The translations under genes were made by a program, and so were the position numbers. DNA of 64,000 nucleotides from contig JASJFT010000011.1 of NCBI GenBank assembly GCA_030770425.1, positions 248,001-312,000 on the forward strand, written 5' to 3'. The notes under the pieces were generated by a model, which did no database searches, was not told the origin of the DNA, and saw only the letters and a list, made by a program, of their open reading frames with translations. This stretch comes from Darksidea phi (taxonomy: Eukaryota > Ascomycota > Dothideomycetes > Pleosporales > Lentitheciaceae). Positions 44,398 through 56,561 of the stretch are shown piece after piece; the stretch's first letter is position 1; each line of letters begins with the position of its first letter.

Positions 44398-46324
44398 CTA
44401 CTCTTCGTTTTGCGGATTAGAATTGCCCAGATACGCGTACGCATCAGAACCATATTTTTCCCTAAGCATTTCCTTAAGCGACTTAGCTCTACTGGTTTTG
44501 GTGGGCTCTGCCGAATTATGATGGATCGGCGTATTGATGGACGTGGTGCTGGATGACTCGGAAGATGGACTTGGGACAATGTTGGTGGTAGAGATGGAAG
44601 GGGTCTGGGTGAGCTTGGCTGAAGGGGTAGGGTGGACGGTAGTATCGGTAGTTGCGGAAGTGATATTTGAACTAGAGACGTCTGCGGAGGTGCGGACCTC
44701 GGTGTTCGCAGTGGGCGTCTCCACCCCGATGACGGGATTGGTCGTCGACGCCGTAGTGGAAGAGCTCATGCTCATTGCCTCCGCCCAACGAAGGATAGAA
44801 TTAGACGTCGTCTGGTTCGAAGCCGAGCTCGACTCGTCGTCACACGTTCCAAACGCTACCTGGCAGCCATGCCCACAATGCAACGTGGAGCTACCGCACC
44901 AGCCGAATGGGCTGCAGCATGAGCCGAAGCCGGCGCCCAAGCAGGTCATGTTCTTGATGAAGCCACATTGGCCGTTGTCGCTCCGACTAGGATTTTCGGG
45001 GTACGAGCTGGACGTTCCTGGGCGGTCGGAGGAGCTAGAAGAGGAAGAAGTGCTTGAGCTTGAGTTTGCAGTGGAGTCAGATGACGATGAGGATGCGGCG
45101 GCGGGTTTGTGGATGGGAGATAGGGTGTGACTGGTGCCATGGCTATGAACACTCAATGTTCTGAACGTGGTTGGTGTAGCTGACACATCAAACGCCGAAG
45201 GTGTGGAACTATAATAGATCATTAGCATCACTACTAGACTGAACCTTTCAAAGCATTAACTCGATACGAAATGCATACCTGGTCGTTTCTGTCTCTGTAG
45301 GCGCTGGACCCGCGATATTGACCCACTCCGTAACCCAAGCCGTCGTCACGATCGGGATTGCCGGATCCTCAATCCTCCAATCCTCTACCATGGTAGTAGT
45401 GCCGATCTTAGTTGTGCCGTCTTCTTGATACGAGTACGTGAAGGTACGAGTTTCGTAGATGGTGACCGGTACGGCATAGATATGATCAGAGGTGAAGGGA
45501 GTTGGATGGGGAGGCTGCGGGTGGTGGTGAAGAGGGGTGGAATCCTCGTAGTGAGCGGAAGAAGAGGCAGGGGTCCCATTGTCGTGATCATCATTGTAAT
45601 GAGAAGTCGAGTCAATGGCATCGTCATTTTCATCCTCCTGGGGAACAGGAGCGGGGGAACTATCGTCATGGTACTGTTCGTCGTCCTGGGGGGGCAGAGT
45701 GGGATGGTCGTTGTCCTCATCTTCTTCGTATACGACCTCTTCATGCTCTGAATCTGCAGGGCTTTCATCATCCTCACCAAGCGGGTCATGATAGTCATCG
45801 TGTTCCTCCTCCTCGTTCTCTAAGATTGCTGCATGTTCCTCGCCGTGATGTTCGTCGTGATCAGGTGGCGGAGCAGGTTGTTCATTCTGTTCCTCATCTT
45901 CCTGAGAAGGCGAGCCGGCGCTCTCCTCATACTCTTCGGGGTCATGCTGCTGATCGTACTCCTGGTCATCATGCTCAACCTCTTGGTCATCATGCTCGAT
46001 CTCCTGTTCATCATGCTCAACCTCCTGCTCATCGTGCTCCAACTCCCAATCAGCATGCTCCAACTCCCAGTCATCATGCTCAAGCTCCCAGTCCTCATGG
46101 CCAATAGGCGTAGCCCAAGTATCCTTCCAATCATCATAGTGGGAGGGCGGAGCGGGAGCCGGATGATGCTCTGTTTGAATTTCATGGCCGTAGGATGAAT
46201 CGGTCGGCTCCGGGCTACCCCAAATAATCGTCTTGTACGGTCCGCGGCGATAGAAATTCGGCGCAGTCAAGACAGTAGACAAAAGGGCTGCGAAAGCGAG
46301 AGAGATCGCACTGGAGATGTGCAT
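44398..46324 (-). CDS. Secreted protein with acidic heptad repeats and CBM18 chitin-binding domain
   Basis: Two exons (46324-45279, 45208-44398; 70-bp intron) give 618 residues. The ATG at 46324 starts a signal peptide (MHISSAISLAFAALLSTVLT); the frame open upstream of it has no ATG. Residues about 80-150 hold seven-residue repeats of type WELEHDD and then QEVEHDD, within a 200-residue Asp/Glu/His/Gln-rich region. Next comes a segment VPVTIYETRTFTYSYQEDG, then Ser-rich linker. A hevein-type CBM18 lies at about 428-472, with eight cysteines in standard order (QCGF, TC, CC, WC, HC, HGC, TC). A long Ser/Thr tail ends in a basic helix. A wall or extracellular chitin binder is expected. The acidic repeats could bind metal or be disordered. 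Confidence 0.88.
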
Positions 46325-46801
46325 GCTGAGGTTCTTAGTAGGCGGTTGCGGGAGATGGCGCACTTAGAGACGCGAGTAGAGGAATGGCTTACGCGGCGGA
46401 TACTGTGCTTACTTTGAGAGTCGTTAGATGACACGATGGGATACGGATGCTGGGCGCAGGAGATGGAACGCTTACATATTCGTGCGTTTAGAGCTAGATG
46501 CGAACGATACCGCTGCAATGAGATCCCACTGCAACTGAACCTAAGATAAACAGAAGATACAAAGGGAGGTGCTGGGAAGGACAGAGTAAGGATATGTACT
46601 ATGTGGGGAAGTTCTCATTGTTAACTGCTCTAATACATCCCTTTTCTCAAGTAGTACGGAAACCCACCTTTGTCCCTGACCCAACACAGCAAATCTAAGG
46701 GTCTGCAATATCACACGAACACACGGAAGACGGGGTGGTTGAGATTCCATTCCGCAGGTAGCATCTACCCGCAAATTAGCATAGGAATATCTTTGTACCT
46801 C
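46325..46801. other. Promoter of the CBM18 gene and 3' end of the malic enzyme gene
   Basis: About 480 bp with no gene. No distinctive regulatory motif was identified. Confidence 0.4.
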
Positions 46802-49007
46802 TCACAACCTCTCCGAAGGCGTAAACTTCGCCTCTCTCCGATAGCTGCCAGTTCCCGCCTCACCCCTCGCAAACGACGTCGCTTGATGATCTCCCACGAA
46901 CTCCAGCGGTCGGTACTCGGCATCCCACATTTGTTCACGGATCCACTCCTCCAGATCTGCATTTTCAGTTGGGATGTTTTTCTCCTGCGCTAAATTCTCC
47001 TTGACCGCCTGCTGAATGACGTTTTTCGCGATTCGAACGCTGATCTCCCGAACATCGGTAACGTCGGGCAGCAAACCGCTTCCATTTCCGTTGAGGATGG
47101 GCGCGGTGGAAGCGAGCGCTCGAACGGCGGCAACGATGAGCGAGGGTGGGAGGAGTTTGGTGCGGCTCAGAATGGCACCCAAGCCAATGCCGGGAAACGT
47201 TACCGAGTTATTGCATTCGGCTTGCGGGTTTCAGTCAGGAAAACCTAAGTGGCGTGAACCGGGCAACTTACAAATGTCATACTCCTGGCCGTTGTGTTTG
47301 ACTGGTGGGAAGGGTGAGCCGGTAGCCACGAGCGCTTTACCACTTGTCCAATCAAATAGATCTTGCGGCTTTGCTTCGTGCAGGCGCGTTGGGTTCGAGA
47401 GTGGGAATATTACAGGACGATCCACATGCTTCGCCATTTCCTTGACGACTTCTTCTGTGAAGGAGCCCGCGACTGTGGATGTTCCGATAAGCACGTGTGG
47501 CTTGACTTCCTTGACCACAGATAGTAGGTCATTGTGCTCCTTATTCTCCCATTCACCGTCTTCCCGAGCGTATGGAATTTGCGCAGGCGTGAGCTGATCC
47601 TTCTTCGACTTCAGCAATAAACCCGGTTTATCGACACACCTGATATTTTTAGTACCGCGGCAAGGGCGCCGCAACCAATACTTACCAGATCTGTTGCCCA
47701 GCCTCTTCCTTGGTTCTTCCAGTCTCCTCCACAATGGCGTCCTTGATCTGGTCCGCGATACCAGTACCTGCAGTCCCTGACCCAAACATCACGAACCGTG
47801 CATCGCCCCACTCAACATTCCCAACTTTGAATGCAGCCATGATAGCCGCCAGCGTAACAGCACCCGTGCCCTGAACGTCATCATTGAAACAAGCCATCTT
47901 GGGCGTGTATTTGTCAAGGATGCGCCGGGCGTTTATGAGGCCGAAATCTTCAAAGTGTATGTAGGCTTTTGGATAGCGTTTTCGGGCTGCTTGCACAAAC
48001 TTGTCAACAAAAGCATCGTACTGTTCGCCTCGCACGCGTGGCTGTCGCAGGCCGAGGTAGAGGTCGTCTTTGAGAAGCTCTTCGTTCTATCAAATGATGA
48101 GACACAACCGCACGGAGCTGCGCCAATTGCATGGAGCACTTACGTTTGTTCCGCAATCCAGGACTACGGGCAGCGTCCGAGACGGGTGAATGCCTGCGCA
48201 TAATGTGTAAATCACCAACTTGGCGACACTTATGAGGATAGCGCCGACGCCCTGGTCTCCAATGCCCAGGATCTGCTCTCCATCGCTGACCACGATTAGA
48301 TCCACGTCGTTGGGGCCGCCGAATTGATCGATATCGTCTTCTACGCGATCCGCATCTTCGATATTCAAGTAGCATCCCTCAGGCCGCCGGAACAGCCGCG
48401 AGTAGTTTGCTATTGCGTCGCCCTCGGTTGGCGTGTAGATGATGGGGAACATTTCTTTGAGGTGCTCTAGGATCAGCTGTAGCCCCGTCAGCCGGCTCAT
48501 CGTTCCCGGCCTTGTGAAAAGCGACCCACGCGATAATAGAGTACTTCGTTTTGCTCCTTCATGCTGGTCATGAAGGTGTTCTTCGCCAGGTCATTCGGCC
48601 GTGACGTGTATTGCGTATACGCGCGCTTGACCTGCTCATCTAGCGTCTGCACATTCGCGGGTAGCAGGCCATGGAGTTTGAATGTATCGCGCTCATTCTT
48701 TGAAAAGGCCGAGCCTTTGTTGAAGTAAGGCGTTCTCAGAAGCGCATTGCCCTATGTTCATCCGTGAGCTTCTTATCCCGCAAAGGCTCGACAAGGCGGA
48801 GGTGGGGCAGCCTGATACCGTTAATGTCGTCTTTTGAGGGCCAGATGTCGACAGCGGCAAATGACCGAACCTGGGGTTCTTCTGATTTTTGGACTGTGAG
48901 GACATGGTTGTGGTGTAATGTTTACTAGACGCAGGCGGAGTGCGCGATAAGACAAACTCTCCACGTTGCTGCCAGACTTCCGCAAGCGCCCGAGCTCTCA
49001 TACGCAT
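46802..49007 (-). CDS. NAD(P)-dependent malic enzyme
   Basis: Oxidative decarboxylation of malate to pyruvate. Six exons (49007-48819, 48751-48530, 48476-48144, 48086-47686, 47639-47272, 47220-46802) give 643 residues from the ATG at 49007, or 609 from the ATG at 48905. The splice chain restores FGHLPLSTSGP, NKGSAF, LKEMFPIIYTPTEGDA, VVSDGEQILGIGDQG, HFEDFGLINA, CFNDDVQGTGAV (metal and substrate site), the Rossmann FGSGTAGTGIADQ and FPLSNPTRLHEA. The longer start adds an Arg-rich amphipathic leader (MRMRARALAEVWQQR) that looks like a mitochondrial presequence, while the second ATG (MSSQSK) would give a cytosolic form. Introns are 46-67 bp. This is an ordinary, intact housekeeping enzyme; cofactor choice cannot be read with certainty. 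Confidence 0.94.
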
Positions 49008-50234
49008 TGCCTTCCCGCGCGTTTTAGGCGTACGTACTCGGCCTTGCGCTGGAAGGCCTCAAGCTCGTCTGCACGGTTTGTTGGAGAGCTCCAGGCCCGG
49101 TGTCGCGAAGATATGAGATATAGTGCCTGTCGGCATCATGACGTGATGTCACTACCGTTAGTGGGGTTCAGGGGCCTCTTCATCGGGCCGGCGCCTAGCA
49201 TTCCAGCATTTTATGCTGTCTGATTCCAACTGCATCACTGCGATGGCTTTGCGCAATGGTCGATGATGGGTGAGAGTCGACGAGATGTCGATATGCAGCC
49301 TGAGAGCACGAGGCAGTCCACGGCAGCCGGGTTCCGCCGCGAAGGGATCTTGCAGTCGTCTTTACCGTCCGCACCTGTAGGCCACAATACTTTACAACCT
49401 TGCTTAAGTATAGTCACAGGCTCGAAGGTCCGTTTCGAAGGTACCGCAAAGGAATTCACTCCATCCTGCGAACTTTGCCGAGTTTGATCGCTCTATCACC
49501 GAGCCCTACAACAAACGCATGAAATGATTGAACCTTCAATTAGAGAAAAGGAGCCGCTATGCTAGACGAGAGTTGCATAAGAAAAGGAGGAAATGGTGAC
49601 TACCTCGACACGATTGTGATAATGGATCTGAAATATCTATAGGAAGGTTTTTATCAGCGTAGCCGTAGCCGTAGCCGTAGCAATCGAAGCCAAAAAGCGG
49701 GCCCAGCTCTAGCTCTCGTTAACGTTAGGTTGGCTTGATATCCGAAAACATTGCCTCGGCAAGTGGGGTCGCCTTCCTATCGGCCCGAATTGGCATCAAC
49801 CACTTCTTCTCCTCCTCCTCCTTCAGACAGCACCACATGTATCCAGCTTTCGCCGCCACGCTGTCACGCATCCAGCTCCGGAATGCTCGACTGTCGCTAG
49901 CTCATACCCTCTGGATACCGAGGTCAAGCCGCCGGCTCCTTAAGTTCTTGGAAGAGGGGACCTTTGCCATGGATCTGCGCGAACAAATTTATCCGGTTCA
50001 GGATCGCCGGAATCCCTCCAATAATGGGCCGCATAGCTTGATCGCATCTGGGCCTTCTTGTACACCCCGGGGAATTGAGCACCGAAAGCATGGAGACAGT
50101 GTAGGAAGATTACGTTGGCAAGGTCCTGGGCAAACGGCCGAACGGGCTTAGTCAAGAATGAAACCATTTAAAGATTCAGCATCGAAGATGTTCGCTCGTC
50201 TTTGTGAGCCGTGAGCGCAACAGTTGCCAAGACG
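49008..50234. other. Intergenic region between divergent malic enzyme and GH51 genes
   Basis: Contains a short CGTAGC hexamer array near 49660. The plus-strand frame at 49735-50151 and the minus-strand frame at 49940-50167 have no family match. Confidence 0.45.
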
Positions 50235-52399
50235 ATGATTTTCAAACCAGTTCTGCTCGCCGCCATTTGCATTGTCTCCAGCGCCGCCCTCGACGTCGTG
50301 GTCCAATCTTCTGGTGGGAACGTGACCGGCAAGTTTGGGCATCCATATGGCTATGGTTTCCTTCACGAGGTGAACCACTGAACACTCTATCCCGGTTACG
50401 TTTCACTAATTATGTAAGGACATTAACAACTCCGGAGATGGTGGAATTTACGCTGAGTTGGTTCAAAACCGTGCCTTCCAATACAGCCCAGAGTTCAATG
50501 TCTCGACGGCACACTACTTTCCAATCAATGGCGCTCATCTTAGCGTCGAGTTCCTGGAAATACCGCTCTCGAAAGCCCTGCCGGCATCAATGCGAGTCAC
50601 TGCTGGAAATAGTACCGGCAAGGTTGGTTTCAAGAATGAAGGCTACTGGGGCATGGATGTCAGGCAACAAAAGTACACGGGATCTTTCTGGGTCAAGGGC
50701 GCATACACAGGCAGCTTTATCGCTGCTCTTCAGTCTAATCTGACCAACGAGACCTTTGGATCAATCGAGATCCAGTCTAAAGCCGTCGCCAATGAGTGGA
50801 CCGAACACGAGTTCGAGCTCGTGCCACAAAGGAATGCGCCAAACTCTAACAACACCTTCTCGATCACCTTTGATCCTAAAGGTACCGAGGGTGGCTCACT
50901 GGACTTTAACCTCATCAGCCTCTTTCCACCGACTTACAAGAACCGGAAGAATGGGCTCCGAGTTGACATTGCAGAGGCACTCGCCGGGATGAATCCTGTA
51001 AGTCTCGAGGTCGACCAGTAGTTGAAGCGGAATAGACTAACACAACACCAGCATTTCCTTCGCTTTCCCGGCGGGAACATGCTTGAAGGTCTTACGAATG
51101 ACACTCACTGGGATTGGAAGGACACCCTTGGCCCGCTGAAAGATCGCCCCGGTTTTCAAGGTGTATGGGGATATCAACAAACCCACGGTCTTGGCATGAT
51201 GGAATACTTGGAATGGGCAGAAGATATGGATTTGCAAATTGGTCAGCACTCGAGCGTTAGTCATATTTGTGGAGAGTTCTGACAGCCTTCTAGTAATCGG
51301 TATTTGGGCTGGCCTCGCACTTAACGGGGACGTCACGCCCCAAGAAGACTTGCAGCCTTTCATCGACGACGCTCTAAATGAGATTGAATTCGTGCGTGGA
51401 TCAACGGACTCGCCATGGGGTGCGCGCCGTGCCGCGCTCGGCCATCCTAAACCGTTCGAGCTCAACTATGTGGAAGTCGGCAATGAGGATTGGCTTGCTG
51501 GGTATCCGGGAGGATGGGACTCATATAAGGAATACCGCTTCAAGATGTTCTACGACGCCATCAAGGCCAAGTACCCTGAAATAAAAATCATCGCCTCGGG
51601 TGCCTCAAGCGACCCAGCACCAGAGGGTGAGACAACAGGTCCCAACAGGGAAGAGGGTCTCAACTTCACGCGAACCCCTAGCGCCATCGGTGACTACCAC
51701 CCATACCGCGAGCCCGACGAGCTTGTACACGAATTTAACCGCTTCGACAATGATATTGGGCATATCATTGGCGAAGTCGCTGCTACACACGTCAACGGTG
51801 CCACTCCACCCCGCTGGGATGGCCCTTTGTACAAATATCCATGGTGGATCGGCGCTGTCGGGGAAGCTATATCACTGATCGGTTACGAGCGCAACTCCGA
51901 CCGCATTCCAGGCACATTCTACGCACCTGTTCTAAAGAATGAGAATAGGTTCCAGTGGCCCATTACCCTTATACAATTTGCCGCGGACCCGAAACTGACG
52001 ACGCGAGCCGTGACATGGTACTGTTGGTCGCTATTTGCGCATCATCCGATCTCACATACACTTCCCACCACTTCAAACTCAAGCTATGGACCTCTTTATT
52101 GGGGTGCCGGCAAAGATGAAGCGAGAAATGGCGCCCTGGTTTGGAAAGGAGCGTTATATAACACAACAAACGGCGGTACCGTTCCTGTGTCTGTACAGTT
52201 CGAGGGTGTTACTTCAGGGACAAAGGCATCATTGACGGTTCTTACAAATTCAGTGGGCGATCCGTATGCTTACAACGACCCCTTTACAGGAGTCAATATT
52301 GTCAATACGACAATAACCGAGCTGACCGCTGGATATGGAGGGGTGTTCCAATTCAGTTTGCCCCAACTGAGTGTTGCGGTGCTGGACACGGAAGTGTAA
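50235..52399 (+). CDS. Secreted GH51 alpha-L-arabinofuranosidase
   Basis: Releases terminal arabinofuranosyl groups from arabinoxylan or arabinan outside the cell. Four exons (50235-50369, 50419-50997, 51052-51241, 51294-52399) give 669 residues, close to the family norm. The first 18 residues (MIFKPVLLAAICIVSSAA) are a signal peptide. A beta-sandwich/CBM-like N-terminal part includes YWGMDVRQQKYTGSFWVKG. The catalytic barrel has HFLRFPGGN, an acid/base Glu in VEVGNEDW (about Glu366) and a nucleophile Glu in IIGEVAATH (about Glu462). The C-terminal sandwich ends with SVAVLDTEV. The third intron has a weak GTCAGC donor but is the only one that keeps the frame. Many N-x-S/T sites fit a secreted glycoprotein. 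A plant-wall degrader typical of plant-associated fungi. Confidence 0.94.
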
Positions 52400-53099
52400 G
52401 TAGCGAGTACATAGAGTAGGCTGATCTAGATGCACTGAAGTTGATCTCCACGCCGGAAAGTAGTAAATGTGCAATCCAATCGTTCATTTACATGTTTCAA
52501 ACACTCTAGCTAGGTTGCAGCCTCTGCAAAACCCCTGAACCAAGCACGGTATGGGTCGATTGGCCAGCGAATTACAGTCACCAAAATCGATCACCGCTTC
52601 CAAGGCAAATACGTAACACGCGATGGGGATTACTACAGTAACGACTGCAATTCGCAAACTGGATGCACTCAGGATACGAGTAACGAACATGAACCGGATA
52701 GTACAACTTTAGTTGGCAGTGCGACCATGGATGCAGATTAGAATGAGGCCCTGCAGCTTGCGAATAACGCTTAATCCGCACCAGTCCGATATCGATACTA
52801 GCGTATACATAGCGCGCATCACCGTCGTCGATAATACCGTGCAGTGCTTGATGACTCTTGTCGCAATAAACGGTGTAATCAATTATCCTGGTTCATATTA
52901 GAGTTTTAGAGAGGTAATTGATTCTTCAACCCATAAAACCAATTTATGCGAAGAACAACATGAGCAGAACGGCTCGTATATGATTCCAGCCCTCAGCGGC
53001 TTCTGCGTCCTTAGTAGTGCCCAGGTCTTCAGATATCGTGTACGATACCTAAAAGCGCATTAATTGCAATCAGATCTCCTGTACCGTCAGTCACTTACC
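52400..53099. other. Gene-free stretch
   Basis: 3' flank of the GH51 gene; no coding or repeat signal was noticed. Confidence 0.5.
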
Positions 53100-53418
53100 T
53101 TAAACCTGAGAGGAAAACGCAGCACTGGAGAGTGGGCGGCCCGGGACATTACCCAAAGATAGGAGATACGCCCGAGACACGACAGATATCGGTTCACGTG
53201 CAAGCCCCTTTTCGAATCCATTACAAGGGGTTTTGGTGCTGTAGCGGATGTTCGATGGGTCGTTTGGGCAAACTCCTGAGATGTAGTGCCCACCACCAGT
53301 AGTACAAGAATTGGTGCTAATACATACACCGTCCAGCTTTACCGGAGCCCCTGCAGCGCCCATTAATGGCAAAGGTGACGGGGAGCGAGGTGAGATGGGA
53401 GAGTGCTAAGAGTTGCAT
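53100..53418 (-). pseudogene. Broken small secreted Cys-rich module gene
   Basis: From an ATG at 53418 the frame encodes a hydrophobic leader (MQLLALSHLTSLPVTFA) and INGRCRGSGKAG, then runs into a stop. The continuation GVCISTNSCTTGGGHYISGV and CPNDPSNI lies in a second frame, so a one-base shift separates them at about 53320. The expected NIKCCTKT end of this module is NIRYSTKT here, so two cysteines are lost. The module pattern resembles Cys-rich repeats preceding lysozyme-like or NlpC/P60-like domains in fungal secreted proteins. No enzyme domain follows before 53100. Probably a decayed fragment. Confidence 0.6.
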
Positions 53419-55088
53419 TGTAGTGGTAGGAGTGCAATCGGAAAGCTGGGATGAAGAATGAAGTGGGTCCAGGCTGGATCTGGAGCTCAGCTTTCTGGGG
53501 CACGAGCTTTGGCGATTTAGCTGACCCTTGTATGGATGGGTAGTAGGTGCAAGGGTGGTGAGTGGCTTGAAAGCGAGATGTGCTCGGCAATGGCTTTTGT
53601 GGGTGCAATGTCCAGAGTCTTGAAGTTTGAGATACAATGCAAGTACGTCCAATCTTTAGAGCACCATGCGTAAACTACCCCTAGCTCTCACAGAAGTACT
53701 CGCATGGAATACAATGGAAAAACGCCACAGAATCGCAGGAACCCAACCAGAGCAAATCTAACCCGCGCAACGTCTTCCGTGTTTAACAATCCGATAGATA
53801 ATAGTCTCGTTCCGTGCATCCTCTTTGTAAAATCGCTCTGTGGACGCGTTCGCCTGTATAGGAGTGCGCGCGGTAAAGATCTAGGCCGGTAACTATGTGC
53901 GGTTTGCATACCGTGTTTGGTAATATTTGCGGAGCCACATGCTCAGCATAAACTAGTCCATCGAATAATGGGATGCAGCGGCCCGAAGCGCGTTCCATGC
54001 GCTGCCTTTTCCTGAAGGGAATGCCTCCGCTTTCAGCGCATTGGCTTACTATACCAAGTACGAGAAGCCGACGCGTTGTCTGTAGAGGCGTAGACTGCAG
54101 CGAGGATTTGGGGGCTAGGGAGAAAGCTTAAACTGGAGGAGCACGGCTGCGCTTTCATTGGCCAGTCCGCTGGGTGGGATTAGTATAAGTAGCCCCGATG
54201 TTCGGCGGAGTAGTTGCTGCGTATCATGCTCGAAGATGTTGCGGAAATGTGGAAAAAGGTCAGTATTGATTTCTAGAGAACACTTCCGTCAAGTAGTTCT
54301 GCCAATATCGAGTTTTCGCTTCGAAACTGCCTTTTTCTACAGCGAATTCTTCATCTCAAGCCACCCTTCATCTCTGACTACAAACAGTAAAAGAAAGGTG
54401 GCATGGGAGTACAGGTGCCATTTATTGATGAATGCAAAACGCGCGACGCATTTTAGTACTTGGACTGACTTATTTTCTGTCCCTGCAGGCCCAAATACGA
54501 TGCAGCCAGCCGCGTGTGTCTTGTGGATCAATAGCACGCGATTAGTGTTTGTTCTCTAACTGGAAAATTTGTGGACTTTAAAACTCGAATTCTGGTCGCT
54601 TAGCCTGTCCTGTCCATATTCGTGCAAGAGAACTCCACTTATTTAATAAGTATCGCGCTGCTAAGGTCGCGATTCCGTTCTATTGTGGGCTGCCAAGGAA
54701 GCCGGCGTCTCGTGCTTCCGCTGGCCCTTTGCACCGTTCCAAGATTGTTTCAATTTCACCTTGTATTCCAGTGCTATGTCCTCTACAACGATATATGACT
54801 TGTATACACCGGTATGTTATGCGAGCAGGACACGGAGGAGAACACAATTTTATTCCTAGAAAAAGAGAGGGATAAAAGAAAAACACCTCTCAAAACTCCT
54901 TGTCTCAAGGGGAAAATTAGGATGCGCCTCATAAAGCCCGTTGCGCCACTAATAAACGCCACACTGAGCTCCAACCTCAATTGAGCTGCATAGCCCATCC
55001 CTTTCTTTCGCTTCCGCATTCACCTCCTTTTCCATATCCAGATATAATACGTAACATTGTGAGGCATGCCTCGCACTGCCTACACACC
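53419..55088. other. Gene-free stretch
   Basis: About 1.7 kb with only short incoherent frames on both strands. The acyltransferase frame is open from 54981, but its first ATG with good context is at 55089. Confidence 0.5.
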
Positions 55089-56528
55089 ATGCACTCTTTT
55101 ACAAGCACCTCACCAGAAGAAGCCGAAAAGGGCGTCTTATCTTCTCTATCAGCTATCAGCACCCCATCAAAGCTTCGAACTATACAACGCCGAATCGTCC
55201 ATGTTATAGTACCGAGTTTTTTTTCTCGGAGCGAGAAACATGTTCGGGATAAGACACGAGCGACAGATTTTCTTGACGGCATGCGAGGTTATGCAGCCTT
55301 CGCTGTCTACCTTTGTCATTTCATTATGCCTACACACCCTAAAGCACATATGGGCTTCGGTGGCAATGACGGCGTCGACGACTACTGGCTACCACAACTA
55401 CCAATAGTCAGGCTACTCTACAGCGGGCACGTGTGCGTCTGCTTGTTCTTCGTCATTTCCGGATTCTCTATCTCCTTGAAACCGTTGCAGCTGGCCCGAA
55501 AGGGCTCGTACGCTCAACTGTTTGATACCATGGTGTCTGCGACATTCAGGAGGCCATGCAGACTCTATATTCCATGTTTCGCAACGCTTGCGATTACCTT
55601 CTTTCTTTCCTGTTGTGGAGCATTCGACTTCTCGTATGCTTTGACGAAAGACTGGCCGTTTCCGAGCAAACCTTTGCGCATACCGGCTGTTCACGACACG
55701 ACCTCCCTGCAAATGAAGGACTTTGCCAGCCAGTTGTGGGATTGGGCCGATCCGCTAAACCGGAAAACGAAGCACATACCTTACGGTGTCCAACTCTGGA
55801 CCATACCCGTCGAACTCCGCTGTTCATTTATCAGCTTTCTCACCATCATCGGACTCGCAAAAGTTCGCCCGACCGTTCGAATGAGCGTCACCGCCGCAAT
55901 TGGTGCTTATTTCCAGTTTCGAAGACATCCAGAGGCAACGCTCTTCCTTGCCGGCACTATCCTAGCGGAAACTCATCTTATGCGCGAAGAGCGCGCTGCA
56001 TCTGGCTCCTCCCGAAACTCGGAGTCCCAAGTACAAAAGATACGAGCCTGTCTGCTCTTTATCTTCGGGCTCTTCCTTGCATCATATCCGCCTCAGGGCG
56101 CTGATAAAGCCCTTTTCTGGTCTCCGTTTCACCAAATCGCAAGCTTTTTCGTGGGCAAGAACCGAGACACACTACTCTGCCTCTTCACTACTATCGCATC
56201 TACGCTACTAGTTTACGTTGTGTCACGGTCATTGTTTCTACAGGGCCTGTTTACCACGCCTTTAGCAAGATACCTGGGAAAGGTATCCTTTGCGCTATAT
56301 TGCGTGCACCAGGCACTAATAAATTGGTTCGGATACAGGAGTATACTGTTCTTCTGGAAAATGACTGGAAGAGAGACGATCTGGTCCTATGAGGTGGGTA
56401 TTGGTCTTGCTTGGGTTTTTCAGACGATCGCAACAATTTGGGCAGCGGATATCTTTTGGAGGTTCATTGATGCACCATGCGTAGGACTTACTAAGTGGGT
56501 TGAGAGGGCGTGTTTTGTTAGCAGCTAA
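55089..56528 (+). CDS. Membrane acyltransferase 3 family protein
   Basis: An intronless gene of 479 residues. The cytosolic N-terminus (about 50 residues) leads to TRATDFLDGMRGYAAFAVYL, the signature first helix of acyltransferase 3 proteins (Arg and the following His in CHFIMP are catalytic candidates). The SGFSIS motif after FFVI and the ELRCSFISFL helix follow, then six or more further spans, ending with a typical GKVSFALYCVHQAL helix and a last FIDAP segment. Such proteins transfer acetyl or other acyl groups to sugars, sterols or secondary metabolites across a membrane. No biosynthetic cluster surrounds it, so the acceptor is unknown. The ATG at 55089 is chosen because the upstream open frame has no other ATG. 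Confidence 0.88.
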   Translation: MHSFTSTSPEEAEKGVLSSLSAISTPSKLRTIQRRIVHVIVPSFFSRSEKHVRDKTRATDFLDGMRGYAAFAVYLCHFIMPTHPKAHMGFGGNDGVDDYWLPQLPIVRLLYSGHVCVCLFFVISGFSISLKPLQLARKGSYAQLFDTMVSATFRRPCRLYIPCFATLAITFFLSCCGAFDFSYALTKDWPFPSKPLRIPAVHDTTSLQMKDFASQLWDWADPLNRKTKHIPYGVQLWTIPVELRCSFISFLTIIGLAKVRPTVRMSVTAAIGAYFQFRRHPEATLFLAGTILAETHLMREERAASGSSRNSESQVQKIRACLLFIFGLFLASYPPQGADKALFWSPFHQIASFFVGKNRDTLLCLFTTIASTLLVYVVSRSLFLQGLFTTPLARYLGKVSFALYCVHQALINWFGYRSILFFWKMTGRETIWSYEVGIGLAWVFQTIATIWAADIFWRFIDAPCVGLTKWVERACFVSS

Positions 56529-56561
56529 GTTGTGTTAATAGAGAATTTTCAATATCTTGCT

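Noticed and set aside
44534..45130. 198-codon plus-strand frame
   Set aside because: Antisense to the CBM18 exon; Ser-rich codons on the sense strand leave the complement open.
45502..46198. Long frames on both strands in the acidic repeat region
   Set aside because: Low-complexity GAx/CAx codons leave other frames open; only the frame joined to the signal peptide and the CBM18 exon makes sense.
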